Source: Manis javanica
Taxonomy: Eukaryota; Chordata; Mammalia; Pholidota; Manidae
Assembly: GCF_040802235.1 (NCBI RefSeq)
Contig: NC_133174.1
Span: 136,825,213 to 136,889,212, forward strand
Length of the DNA stretch: 64,000 bases
Direction of reading: 5' to 3'
Positions 48,620-60,350 of this stretch are shown here, one piece after another (positions within the stretch are counted from its first letter, which is position 1; the number at the start of each line of letters is the position of its first letter). A model generated the notes under the pieces. It was not told the DNA's origin and made no database searches. It saw only the letters and a list, made by a program, of their open reading frames with translations. Position numbers and translations under genes: made by a program.

Positions 48620-48952
48620 GTAAGTTCAGTGTTTTTTGTAATGACTTTTATTTTTATTTATTTATTTTTTTAAGGCTCCATATTTTATTTTCTTTTGAGG
48701 TTTGAGAGTAGGGACAAGGTAGTCTTTGAAAACTCAGTTTGAGAGGAGAAGCATGTACATAATTTCATTGGTGAGTTTTTGGTGGGGGGTCAATTATATC
48801 ATATTATTAAATAGTCTTATTTTTATTTTTATTTTTTTATAGCTGCATAATATGCTTTAATATCTGTTATCTCTATTCTTCCTTTTCTTTTTAAACCTTC
48901 CTTTTACAGAAGATGCCTGGGTATTACTGGATTTTTTATTTTTCTAGGTTAC

Positions 48953-50483
48953 TTTTTTTTTTTTTGAGAGGGCATCTCTCATGTTTATTGATCAAATGGT
49001 TGTTAACAACAATAAAATTCTGTACAGGGGAGTCAATGCTCAATGCACAATCATTAATCCACCCCAAACCTAATTCTCGTCAGTCTCCAATCTTCTGAAG
49101 CATAACGAACAAGTTCTTACATGGTGAACAAATTCTTACATAGTGAATAAGTTCTTACATGGTGAACAGTACAAGGGCAGTCATCACAGAAACTTTCGGT
49201 TTTGATCACGCATTATGAACTATAAGCAATCAGGTCAAATATGAATATTCGTTTGATTTTTATACTTGATTTATATGTAGATCCCACATTTCTCCCTTTA
49301 TTATTATTATTATTTTTTTTTAAATAAAATGCTGAAGTAGGTAGATGCAAGATAAAGGTAGAAAACATAGTTTAGTGCTGTAAGAGAGCAAATGTAGATC
49401 ATCAGGTGTGTGCCTGTGGACTATGTGTTAATCCAAGCTAGACAAGGGCAATAAAACATCCACGGATGCAGAAGATTTCTCTCAAAACATGGGGTGTGAG
49501 TTTCTAAGCCTCACCTCTGTTGATCCCCAATTTCTCACCTGATGGCCCCCATGCGACTGTGCCTGTCTTAGGTTGTTCCTCCCTTGAGGAATCTTACCCG
49601 TCTCTGGCTAACCAGTCATCTTCCAGGGCCATACAGGGAAATGTAAAGTTGGTAAGTGAGAGAGAAGCCATATTGTTTGCAAAGGTTAGCTTTTTACTTC
49701 TTTGCAGATTTATGCCCTGTGACTTCTATGCCCAGCATTTGTCTTGAGGTATCTTTACCACTTGGAGGAATTATGATACTCAGTAAATTCGATATGAGGC
49801 ACGAATTCTATTTAAGGGTTGTAATTAGGAAGGAAGAAGAATAGCTATAGATGTAGCATACGAAGGAAACATGGGAAGATTGATTATTTCTTTGACATAT
49901 CTTCTTGTAGAGTAACTTAAGCATGTATAGGTTTTAAACTACTAATTAAATTGTGCACACACATTAACATAATATGAATACAGTTACATAACCAAAGCAG
50001 ATCTATAATTACCAGTCACCTCCAGTGATGCCAAGAAAACCAGTTAGGCACCCTAGGCATTTGTGAAAATTTGTCTATGATATGATGGATATTGTCCAAC
50101 TGTACTTGAACAGTCTGAGAGAAATCAGACAAATTAAAACAACCCATTCCTGGGAACTGTTCACATCCCATATGTTCTTTTAACAGTAGATAGTCTGTAG
50201 TTGTAAGATTTTGGAGTGCTACAACTTGTACTTCTCCTAATTCTTGGTTGAGTTCCAACAGTATAGATCCAGTCAAATTTGTTGTTTTCCTGTATGCACA
50301 GGCCAGCTTAGATATCTCCTCCTTCATTCCAATGGCAAGTCCAGGAACCGGTGGGATGAATGCAGCTACAACTGCAGCATCACCTGGATCTTTGTTGAGG
50401 TTTTTTGATGATCATCTTCTGGTTGTAATGACTTACAATTTAATGTCCAGAGAACTCTAAAGAAAAACTGAGGTTATCTCCAT
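48953..50483 (-). mobile_element. Endogenous retrovirus env-LTR copy with poly-A tail
   Basis: Read on the - strand, the 3' end carries AATAAA (48989-48984), 18 nt later a run of 13 A (48965-48953). That is the end of a polyadenylated transcript, so this copy was probably inserted by reverse transcription of an RNA with L1 machinery and not by normal integration. Upstream lies an env transmembrane-subunit remnant (next entry). The copy is split at 50484-50495 by the L1 that follows, and its other part probably continues beyond 54659 for a few hundred bases. Target duplications of the ERV copy itself were not found. Confidence 0.6.
50016..50420 (-). pseudogene. Endogenous retroviral env transmembrane-subunit remnant
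   Basis: The - strand frame 50327-50016 (103 codons) has the gamma-type retroviral TM layout: a heptad-rich helix, an immunosuppressive-domain-like LQN stretch, then the disulphide region and a Trp-rich membrane-proximal segment. The conserved CX6CC motif is damaged: the first of the paired cysteines is replaced by glycine. A fusion-peptide-like hydrophobic stretch is encoded just upstream (about 50400-50340). A stop at 50018-50016 comes before the membrane anchor. The surface subunit, gag and pol are absent. The gene is a broken fossil and would give no membrane-anchored protein. Confidence 0.7.
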
Positions 50484-50495
50484 CTATTCCAATTC

Positions 50496-53400
50496 CTTTT
50501 CTCCCCTTTACAGTCTTATGAAGGTTTCACATGAAAAAACAATGTGGTTACTGCATTTACCCATGTTACCAAGTCCTCACGCAGACCCCAGTGCAGTCAC
50601 TGCCCATCAGTGTAGTGAGATGCCACAGATTCAGTGTTTGCCTTGTCAGTGCTACAGTGTTTTCCCCGTAACCCCCCACACCATGCACACCAAACATAAT
50701 ACCCCTCAATCCCCTTCTCCCTCCGTCCCCACCAGCCCTCCCCCACCCCTCCCCTTTGATAACCACTAGTCCCTTCTTGGAGTCTCTGAGGCTGCTGCTA
50801 TTTTGTTCTTTCCGTTTTGTTTCGTTGTTATACTCTACAAATGAAGGAAATCATTTGGCACTTGTCTTTCTCTGCCTGGCTTATTTCACTGAGCATAATA
50901 CCCACTAGCTCCATCCACATTGTTGCATATGGTAGGATTTCTTTCTTTCTGATGGCTGAATAGTATTCCATTGTGTATATGTACCACCTCTTCTTTATCT
51001 ATTCATCCACTGATGCACATTGAGGTTGCTTCCATATCTTGGCTATTGTAAAAAGTGCTGCAATAAAAATAGGGGTGCCTATGTGTTTTTGAATCTGAGA
51101 AGTTGTATTCTTTGGGTAAATTCCAAGGAGTGGGATTCCCCGGTCAAATGGTATTTCTATATTTAGTTTTTTGAGGAACCTCCATATTGCTTTCCGCAAT
51201 CGTTGACCTAGCTTACATTCCCACCAGCAGTGTAGGAGGAGTCCCCTTTCTCTGTATCCTCACCAGCATTTGTTGTTCTTAGTTTTTTTATGCTGGCCAT
51301 CCTTACTGGTGTGAGGTGATATCTCATTGTGGTTTTAATTTGCATTTCTCTGACGATTAGTGATGTGGAGCATCTTTTCATGTGTCTGTTGGCTATCTGA
51401 ATTTCTTCTTTGGAGAACTGTCTCCATAACCTCTGCCCATATTTTAATCGGGTCATTTGCTTTCTTGGGTGTTGAGGCATGTGAGTTCTTAATATATTTC
51501 GGATGTTAACCCCTTGTGAGATATATTATTTACAAATGTATTCTCCCATACTGTAGGATGTGTTTTTGATCTGCTGATGGTGTTCTTTGCCATACAGAAA
51601 CTTTTTAGTTTGATGTAGTCCCATGTGTTCATTTTTGCTTTTGTGTCCCTTGCTTGAGGAGATGCATTCAGGAAAAAGTTGCTCATGTTTATATTCAAGA
51701 CATTTTTGCCTGTGTTTTCTTCTACGAGTTTTATGGTTTCATGACTTGCCTTCAGGTCTTTGATCCATTTTGTGTTTACTTTTGTGTATGGGGTTAAACA
51801 ATAGTCCAGTTTCATTCTCTTGCATGTAGCTGTCCAGTTTTGCCAACACCAGTTGTTGAAGAGGCTGTCATTTCCCTGTTGTATGTCCATGACTCCTTTA
51901 TTGTATATTAATTGACCATATATGGTTAGGTTTATATAAAGGCTCTCTAATCTGTTCCATTGGTCTATGGGTCTGTTCTTGTGCCAGTACCAAATTGTCT
52001 TGATTACTGTGGCTTTGTAGTAGAGCTTGAAGTTGGGGAGCATAATCCCCCCAGCTTAATTCTCCCTTCTCAGGATTGCTTTGACTATTTGGGGTCTTTT
52101 GTGGTTCCATATGAATTTTAGAATGATTTGCTGTAGATCATGAAAGTTGCTGTTGGTATTTTGATAGAAATTTCATTGAATCTGTAGATTGCTTTAGGCA
52201 GGATGGCCATTTTGACAATGTTAATTCTTCCTATCAGTGTGAACGGGATATGTTTCCATTTATTGCCATCTTCATTAATTTCTCTCATGAATGTCTTGTA
52301 GTTCTCAGCGTATAGTTCTTTCACTTCCTTGCTTAGGTTTATTCCTAGGTATTTTATTCTTTCTGGTACAACTAAGAATGGAATTGTTCTCCTGATTTCT
52401 CTTTCTGCTAGTTCATTGTTTGTGTATAGGAATGCAACAGATTTCTGTGTATGAATTTTGCATCCTGAAATTTTGCTGAACTCAAATATTAGATCTAGTA
52501 GTTTTGGTGTGGATTCTTTAGGACTTTTTATGTACAATATCATGTCATCTGCAAACAGGGATAGTTTAACTTCTTCCTTGCCAATCTGGATACCTTTTAT
52601 TTCTTTGTGTTGTCTGATTGCCTTGGCTAGGACCTCCAGTACTATGTTGAATAGAAGTGGGGAGAGTGGGCATCCTTGTCTTGTTCTCAGTCTTAAAGGA
52701 AAAGCTTCCAGCATCTCTCTGTTAAGTGTAATGTTGGCTGTGGGTTTGTCATATATGGCCTTTATTATGTTGAGGTACTTGCCCTCTATGCCCATTTTGT
52801 TGAGAGTTTTTATCATGAATGCATATTGAATTTTGTGAAATGCTTTTTCAGCATCTGTGGAGATGATCATGTGGTTTTTGTCCTTCTTTTTGTTGATGTG
52901 GTGGATGATGTTGATGGATTTTCGAATGTTGTACCATCCTTGCATCACTGGAATAATTCCTGCTTGATCATGATGGATGATCTTTTGGTGTATTTTTGAA
53001 TTCGGTTTGCTAATATTTTGTTGAGTATTTTTGCATCGATGTTCATCAGGGATATGGGTCTGTAATTTTCTTGTTTGGTGGTGTCTTTGCCTGGTTTTGG
53101 TATTAGAGTGATGCTGGCCTCATAGAATAAATTTGGAAGTATTTTCTTCCCTTCTATTTTTTGGAAAACTTTAAAGAGAATGGGTATTTGGTCTTCCCTA
53201 AATGTTTGATAAAATTCAGTGGTGAAGCCATCTGATCCAGGGGTTTTGTTCTTAGGTAGGTTTTTGATTACCAGTTCAATTTTGTTGCTGGTAATCGGTG
53301 TGTTCAGATTTTCTGTTTCTTCCTTGGTCAGCATTGGAAGGTTCTATTTTTCTAAGAAGCTGTCCATTTCTTCTCAGTTATCCAGTTTGTTAGCATATAA

Positions 53401-54647
53401 TTTTTCATGATATTCTCTAATACTTCTTTGTATTTCTGTGGTGTCTCCTCCACCATATCTAATCTGCTTTAAAAACTTTGCATTGCGCGTTTCACTTCTG
53501 ATCCTGTGTTCCGTAATGATTGGATCTCTGACCAGAATTCATTCCTGAGTTCTTGAATATTTTTCTGTACCTCCATGAGCATGTTAATGGTTTTTACTTT
53601 GAAATCCCTTTCGGGAAGATTCGTGAGGTCAACTTCATTTAAATCTTGCTCAAGTGTTGTATTGATAATTTATTTTGAACCCGGTTCATTTGGCATTTCA
53701 TATTTGTATATGGTGCCCAGAAGCTCTACCCTGTGGAGCTGCTCAGCCCCTGAAGCAATGTCAGGGGTCACAGGGGAGCGGTATTGTTGCCTGGGGACAG
53801 GAAAGAGCTGTTTCCTGCCTCCCGGCTGCTATGCCTGTCTCCACTGCCAGAACCAGTGGGCCGAGCACACAGGTATAAGCCTCTATGCTTTGTATTTGTA
53901 GTTGCTGTAGACGGGGCATCCCTCTGTGTGGCCTAATGTCAGGGTAGGATTTGCTGGTTTGCGAGACAGGTGGGGCTGGCTGGGAGAAAGGCGCAGTAGG
54001 CTGTGTATCACGGAGGGGTTCCTTGGATCTGTGTAGCCATCCAGGGAGCTGGAGCACCTGTAAATGGTGAAAGTTCCCAACGTGCTGGACAGAGTGCACC
54101 CAGACAATTTTGTCTACCTGTCTTTTCTCCTGAGCAGTAAGCTCTGTGCAATCCTTGCCCCTTTAGCATCCCTCTTGCTGTTAGGAAGTCTCTCAGACTG
54201 CCCGCCTTTCTTTTGTCCCAGAGCAGCCGGATATTGATCCCTGCTTTCCACAAGCGGCTGGAATCTCAGTCTCTCCAGGAATTCTGCCTGTCTTAGCTTT
54301 CCAATCCCCTAATCACAGGAGTACCATGCAAGCACCATGAAATGTAGGTTTGTGCTCCCAGAGCAGATCTCTGGAGTTAGGTATTCAGCACTCCCTCCCT
54401 GCTCCGTTTCTCTTCCTCCCACCATTGAGCTCAGGTGGGGGAAGGGCTTGGGTCCTTCTGGGCCATGGCTTTGGTACGTTACCCTGTTCCGTGAGGTTTA
54501 TTCTTTTCTCCAGGTGTATACAGTTTGGCGCAGTCCTCTTTCCTTTTGCTCTTTCAGGATTAGTTGTATTAATTATATTTTCATATTATATGTGGTTTTA
54601 GGAGGAAGCCTCTGTTTCACCTCTCACGCTGCCATCTTTAATCCACC
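50496..54647 (-). mobile_element. LINE-1, internally deleted, with 12-bp target duplication
   Basis: Flanked by perfect repeats CTATTCCAATTC at 50484-50495 and 54648-54659, so both boundaries are defined. On the + strand it runs 3'UTR, ORF2 C-terminal, reverse transcriptase (52118-53334, with the FADD catalytic motif on the - strand near 52540), then jumps near 53420 to ORF1 N-terminal sequence and a GC-rich 5'UTR (53700-54600). The endonuclease and much of ORF1 are missing. The 5'UTR shares phrases with that of the L1 at 33700-33900. Frameshifts make it inactive. Confidence 0.85.
52118..53334 (-). pseudogene. L1 ORF2 reverse-transcriptase remnant
   Basis: Two frames (53334-52945 and 52948-52118) encode RT domain blocks: '[20 protein letters not shown]', '[12 protein letters not shown]', '[19 protein letters not shown]', '[19 protein letters not shown]' and the catalytic '[10 protein letters not shown]'. 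The frames are offset near 52945. Flanking ORF2 parts are broken, so no functional protein results. Confidence 0.85.
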
Positions 54648-55189
54648 CTATTCCAATTCTAATCCATTTCAACCCAATTTTGTAAAGCAAGTATAGCCAG
54701 AGCCTTACCCAAGAACTTCGGCATCTTAGTCTTTTGCCTCTTGTTACCTACCATAATTAACCTATGAGGTGCAACTTTTGAATGCTGTACTACTTTAAGC
54801 AAAAGGGAATAGTGTAAAGATCAAGTCAAGATTCAAAACCCCACCTCATATACACAGTTTGGGACACTTTGGCCCTGTTTAGATGCAATTCTTGAGAGTG
54901 GAAAAAGAATCATGAGAATATGGATGACTGTGGTAATCAAAGACATTCTGGTCAAAGGTTCCAACACACTGGTTTGGAGGAATACAGAGAATGATGAGAA
55001 TAGGGTAATGTTGCTAGAAGATAGATTACAATAATTAACATGCTTTCCCAGGAGAACCTGATTGAGTAGATTTGGATGAAGTCTTGGAACCTATATTTAA
55101 AAGCACCTGTGGTGATTGTGATGCCTCTGTTTGTTTTGGTAAATAGTGACCTATGGAATCTTTATAATGTGATACACTTTGGAGTTCCC

Positions 55190-55345
55190 TACTTTGTTTC
55201 ATGACCCTGCTCTGTGACCTGGCAGTGAATAACTTGGAGCAAGTTGTGTAATTTCGCAGAGCCACAGTTTCCTATTCTGTAGAATGGAGGCCATCCATTT
55301 TATAGGTTGTAAGAGTAAATAACAGTACGTGTAAAAGCATAAAGC
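55190..55345 (-). repeat. MIR SINE fragment
   Basis: 'tctgtgacctggcagtgaat', 'cacagtttcctattctgtag' and 'aatggaggccatccatttta' are reverse-complement MIR core phrases. Confidence 0.65.
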
Positions 55346-55774
55346 CTAGTAGCAGACACACTCACGGTAAAATATTTGACACTTGACCTTAATATACGCT
55401 TAGCAGTGACTCAAAATTAAAACCAAACCTAGACCGTTAATATATCAAATAAGACTGTTCCCCAGACCAGTGCCGCTCTCATTCTCTGTGCTTCTTTTGC
55501 TTTTTGTTCTGTCCTATTCACATGAAAACAGACATAACAAATAATATTTGGAAAGAGAGAACATCACTGCTTTTATTCTTTTCCATTTCTACTTGACCTA
55601 ATCTCCCAACTTTTAATCATTAATGGTGAAGATCATTCCACTTACCTAATCCCTTCCTCCCATTTCACTCATATCACTGACGGGCTACTTAGAGCACTTC
55701 TGAGCACAGCACTGGACAGAAGTTCCTTGCTCCAAAATAGTCTACTGTCTTTTGTTTTCATTCTTAGTTCCCCT

Positions 55775-55835
55775 AAAATAAAAAAATATATATACATAGA
55801 TATAAAAAAACATATATCTGTGTATATATATGGAT
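55775..55835. repeat. AT-rich (TATA)n simple repeat
   Basis: Interrupted ATAT/GTAT runs are visible; low-complexity sequence. Confidence 0.75.
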
Positions 55836-55974
55836 TGTATTCTTCCATTCTCACAATTGTTGGCAAGCCTAGGATCATGTTTTGATACCACAGTAGAAAC
55901 TTTTCCCCTGCACACAGTGGATAGAATGTTCCTTTGCCTGCAGTCTAGTTTCCCCTAGCTGGTACCGTGTAGTG

Positions 55975-56195
55975 ACACAGAGTTCAGATTGTGGAATTGG
56001 ACACCCTTGGTTTGAGACCCGTAAGTGCCTCCTCCTGTCAGTTGTATTGTCTTGAAAAAGTTTATTTAACTTACCCGTATTTCCGTTTGTTTATTTATAA
56101 AATGAGGATCATACCCACCTCACAAGGTTTGTGTGAGGATTTCAAAAGTGGATTTTTGTTACTCATTTAGAACAGTGCCAGACACATCCTAAGTT
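55975..56195 (-). repeat. MIR SINE
   Basis: Near full-length reverse-complement MIR: 'ttcagattgtggaattgg', 'ttgagacccgtaagtgcc', 'tttatttataaaatgagg', 'cacctcacaaggtttgtgtg' and 'aacagtgccagacacat'. Confidence 0.75.
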
Positions 56196-56299
56196 CTATG
56201 TGTTTTATTACTATTAATTTTTATATAATAATAAGTTATAAGTAATCTTGGAATCATCTCATTTTTGTGCTTGGCTTTGTTTTCTAACTCTATATTCTT

Positions 56300-56455
56300 T
56301 TTTAAAAACAACTTTTTATTTTGAAATAGTTTTAAACTCAGGATAGTACAGAGGGTTTTCTTCACCCTTCTAATGTACATTTCACACACACCATGTCCCC
56401 AAACTTCTCCTAACATCAATTAGCCCATTTTTATTACCTATGTGGTCAAAATAAC
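56300..56455 (-). mobile_element. L1M-type 3' fragment
   Basis: 'tattttgaaatagttttaaa' followed by 'cccttctaatgtacatttc' and 'ccccaaacttctcctaacat' resembles old L1 3'UTR sequence. Confidence 0.45.
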
Positions 56456-57644
56456 TATACGTTTGTTTTAGGGGAATAAGTGGCCAAAGATAACGTGAAG
56501 CCTCTTTCTCCTTGCCAGGTCTCAAATTAATTCACAGGTTTATTCTCTGTGAGGACCAAATGCTAGCCATCATCACTATTCCAGGGCCAACCTGCCCTTC
56601 CAAAATTCTTTCTTTCCTGTTTAGCTCCTTGTAGTATTAACCTGCTTCCAAGAAAGTTGTCTTGTTGTTAGATGACTCTTTAGTATATTTGCCAGTTGTT
56701 GACTTCCTTTCAAACAGAAGTCTGCAGCAAGAGCTCTGGATCGAAAAACTATATTAATTAAGTAGATTATTATTTTTGCGTAGGAACTTAACTGGCAGCT
56801 TCATTTGATATCATCACTGTGACTTGAAGTTCTCAGACATTAAACATTTAATGACATGTACAAAGATCCCCTGAAACCATCTCATTTCCCAAATGTAGCT
56901 TTGCTGAAATCTTCTAGAAAGCTTAAAGTTATTACTAAAACTTATATTAATAACAGTTTTTAAATTTTGAAAAATTATTCATTTCTTGCAATTACTCTAT
57001 ACTTCTAAAATCAATATCTCTCGTGGTGGGTGCTAGGAGTTTATTTTTAAGCAACTTTCCAGATAATTCTTAAGCAGACTTCAGTGCAGTGATTCTTACA
57101 CCATTAGTTAGAAAACCTGGTAATGTTACTTGATAATGTCATTAAAAACTGAAAAGCCAGGATGTCCCCAAATTCTTTCGTTAGGATGAATGGGGAAAAG
57201 TTTGCATAGATTAAAAAACTACTAATGCCTCAGGTTTATGAAGAAGGGCAAATTTTAGAAATAATGGCATTATAAAATCTTGGTTTGTGGACTGTATTTG
57301 GAAACATTTGACTACTTAGTAGTATAGGTACTTCTGAAACTATTTTTAGCGAAACTGAAATTTATGAAATTCTTATTTTTTAGGTGGTGTCTAGATTTGG
57401 AAAATAGTGGGTTCCCAGTTTAACATTTAACATTTAGATATATTAATTTGAATAGGGTGTTGATTGGATAATGTCTATATTTCTGCTGCTAAAATTATTT
57501 CAAGAATTAAAACATTCATGTTTTAACTTAGGAAAATATTAATTTTTCTTACCAGTCCATCTTGTGAAAGTGCTATTCTTTAGTAGGTATTATATTTTTA
57601 AAGTTAATTATTTAGGTGATATTCACATGTTAAGTTTTTATTCG

Positions 57645-57704
57645 AGTCTAATAATGGCAGTGAAGATAATCATACACGGAACAGAGGGTTTTCCAGGAGA
57701 GGCG
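57645..57704 (+). pseudogene. DDX4: DDX4-like exon 7, splice acceptor lost
   Basis: The frame AG-TCT-AAT... encodes SNNGSEDNHTRNRGFSRRGG, a clear match to the DDX4 exon with 'CEDNPTRNRGFSKRGG', and ends in a good donor (GGCG/GTAAGG). At the homologous start, the two bases before 57645 are CG (57643-57644) and not AG, so the normal acceptor is gone. The next AG (57645-57646) would start the exon two bases late and meet TAA at once. At 60 nt the exon is phase-symmetric, so skipping it keeps the frame. It carries part of the RG-rich region. Confidence 0.65.
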
Positions 57705-59029
57705 GTAAGGGCCATGTTTTTGAACAATTTGTACTTGAAACAGAGATGCTAAATCTGACAACTGATTTTGGAAGGTGAAAGAAGAATTGTGGTGGTGAAA
57801 ACCTTTGAAGAAAAATATTTGATTATGTTTCATGCTGTTAATACATGAGTGAAGTTCAGTTGGTATCCCTTCTTGCACTCTCTAATGTCACTGGATTTTT
57901 TTTCTAAAATCTCCAGTCTGTGCTGTGTAGTACAGAAGAGAACTGTGTGAATCTTGGTGTGAGTCACCAAACACCTGAACTGGGATGTTTTTGTCTGACT
58001 AGGGTCATTGGCAGTGTCGGGGAGGGAAGAAATTGCATGTTATTTTCTGTTCAAGTCTAGCAGTAGTCTACCATACTCTGCTAATCCTGTCTCTAATGAA
58101 GTTGAGGTGAGATGATACAAAAATTATCATGCCTAATTATTGATAATCTATGGGCCAATGTGGAAAATAATAAGACCCACAAAAATCATACTGAACTTAA
58201 ATTCCTATAGATGTACAAATCTGCTTACGATAAGAGAGCTTATTGTTTGGAACTGTATGGTAATGAGATATATCAGTGTTTTTGCTGCACGTTGGGGATA
58301 TAGTTTTCCTTTCCTCATTAGATGGTTAGCTCATTGAATAGCAGTTCCCCCATCCCTCCAGTGAAGCTGGGACTTGCTGTGAATTTCAGTATAGCCTTAT
58401 TAGGGCTGTAAGGTGACGAGGACTTTGGTGGTGAAAGAGGAATGGCTCTTCATCTCATAAACTGAGCCTTTATATGATAATGTCAGGGAGCCATGTAATG
58501 ATGGGGAGGAACTTAGTTGAGAAAAAGCAGATTCCTCTCTTAACATTGCATGTTCCCCCCCTTCACAAGCAATTTTTGGCACTTAATATTCCTAAGACAT
58601 GGCTCTTATTTTGAAATTTTTGGTTTCCTGCAGAACAGCAAATACCTTCTTTGCTATTATAGTTTTAAACTAAATTTAATTCAAATTTGAGGTAGTCAAA
58701 AGCCTGTTGCAGCTCTGTGTGCTTGATCCTGGCTTATTGAGTAAAGTAGGATGACTAGCAGAGGAACAGTCATTTTTAGGGTATCCCTCATTGCTGTTCT
58801 CTGCATTGTATACATTTGCACAGACTGGTCACTCAGTAAATATGTGTATCATATGTATCTAAGTTTGTATTGAAGTCTGACATGATATAGTAGTGGAAAG
58901 GAACATACATCAAATCTATAGCTATGGTTTTTCACTTACTGAACTTGTGTTCGGTAGGTTGACAAGCATCCAGATCAAGAAATAGGAATTACTAGCACCT
59001 GAGAAGTCCCTTTCATGTTATTTTCACTA

Positions 59030-59615
59030 ACAGCCCCCACCTCCATGGTTAACCTCTATTCTGACTTCTAGAAGCATAGACTAATTTCGTCTATTTTTGT
59101 ATGTAATATAAATAGAATCATATAATACATACTCGTGTCTGGCTTTTGCTTAATGTATTTGTGAGATTTGTTCATTTTTGGTTGCAGTTGGAGATTATTG
59201 TCATTGTCATATGGTGTTCTTTTATTCTGTTCTGCTATTGATGGTTATTTGGTTTCTTTCAGTTTTGGGCTATTTTGAAATTGCTGGTGTGGATATTGCA
59301 GTACATTTCTTTGGCGACACGGGTATATATTCAGATGTAGAATTGTGTGGTCATAGTTTTGTATGTTTTGGGCATTAATAGCTGTTGCAAAATATTTTCA
59401 ACGTAGATATACTAAGGTACACTCCCACATTTGCACCAATACTTGGCATTTTCTTTTTCTTCAATTTTAACTTGCTGAGTGTGTATCCCATTGTGGTTTC
59501 AATTTGCGCTTCCTTGAGGGACTGATGAGATGTGCAGTTATTCGTATATTTATTGGCCGCCTGGGCATCGTCGTTTTTGTAGTGCCCGGCCAGATCTTTT
59601 GTCCACTCTCTGTTG
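59030..59615 (-). mobile_element. Old L1/HAL1 fragment
   Basis: Reverse-complement L1 3' phrases such as 'aatagaatcatataatacat', 'ggtacactcccacatttgc' and 'cccattgtggtttcaatttg'. Diverged and broken. Confidence 0.6.
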
Positions 59616-59617
59616 GA

Positions 59618-59952
59618 TGTCTGCAGAGAAAATGGAAGCTCCATGGCCCAGATTCTCACCCTGGCCTACTTGCCCACTGCGCATGTGATGCTCTCAGGTG
59701 CAGTCTTGCACACGTGTGGGCAGTAAGTTAGTACTGCCTCTGTATAGAGAGCTCCACCTAGTGCTCTGGGGCTGCAAGGGGCGAGGCACAGAGGCAGAGA
59801 GCAGCCTGCTGCCTGCAGACTTCTCCTGAGGCAGATGGGGTTCTAGCGCTTGGCCTGCCACCATCAGAATAAAGCTGGGTATAAGGGGGAGTGAGGGGTT
59901 CGGCTCTGGAGAAAAATGAGTGAGTTGACACAATGTGAAGTTTTTGGGGCAG
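59618..59952 (+). mobile_element. LTR, family A copy 2 (plus)
   Basis: Ordered blocks 'cccagattctcacc', 'cctagtgctctggggctgca', 'ggcacagaggcagag', 'cctgcagacttctcc', 'ggcctgccaccatc' and AATAAAGCTGGGTATAAG match the reverse complement of 39724-40177. It is GC-rich, unlike the surrounding intron. Ends are estimated. Confidence 0.55.
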
Positions 59953-60254
59953 TAATAGTGCTCCCTTTGGGAGGTGATTTAACTTTGGCTTTTATCATAT
60001 TTTGACATAGCATTGGCCTTAACTTCTCTTCTAAAATAATCTCAATGAAGTAAAAATACTGAGGTACGAATTTGAAATTGAAGTAAATAATTTGTGCAGA
60101 AATTCTTTGTGCAGTACTTGGAAAAATACTCATTGTGATTTCTTTTAATTACACTATTTTACCCCGAATATTTAACTTCAGATACCACAACTTGATTTCT
60201 TCTCTTCACTTTATGATTTAAAATCTTTGTAAAAGTAACATTATCTAATTTTAG

Positions 60255-60350
60255 TGTTTATGAATCTAGATAGTGAATATGAACAAGATGAGGGGACACA
60301 GCCCACTGGTGGCGTTTTTGGTTCTACAAGACCAGCATTCAGTGGTGCAG
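60255..60350 (+). CDS. DDX4: DDX4-like exon, 'TGG-FGS' segment
   Basis: 96 nt, phase 1 to 1, acceptor ATTTTAG and donor GCAG/GTGAGA. It encodes NLDSEYEQDEGTQPTGGVFG then STRPAFSGAG, equivalent to the DDX4 segment with 'DQGTQRGGGLFGSR'. Acidic and FG residues are kept, with Arg/Gly content reduced compared with mouse. The frame is open and compatible with direct splicing from exon 6. Confidence 0.85.

Larger units (their letters stand above)
48620..57644 (+). other. DDX4-like intron 6
   Basis: A 9-kb intron that received the ERV copy (48953-50483), the L1 inside it (50496-54647), two MIRs and an L1M fragment. Confidence 0.65.
57705..60254 (+). other. Interval where DDX4 RG-box exons are expected but not found
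   Basis: In human and mouse DDX4 the exons encoding the 'GPYRRGGRGSFRGCRGGFG' RGG region lie here. I could not find them on either strand. The interval holds an old L1 piece (59030-59610) and an LTR (59618-59952). Confidence 0.5.

Noticed and set aside
53700-54600. GC-rich segment in intron 6 considered as a gene promoter or exon
   Set aside because: It is the 5'UTR of the L1 bounded by the 12-bp target duplication and shares phrases with the other L1's 5'UTR.
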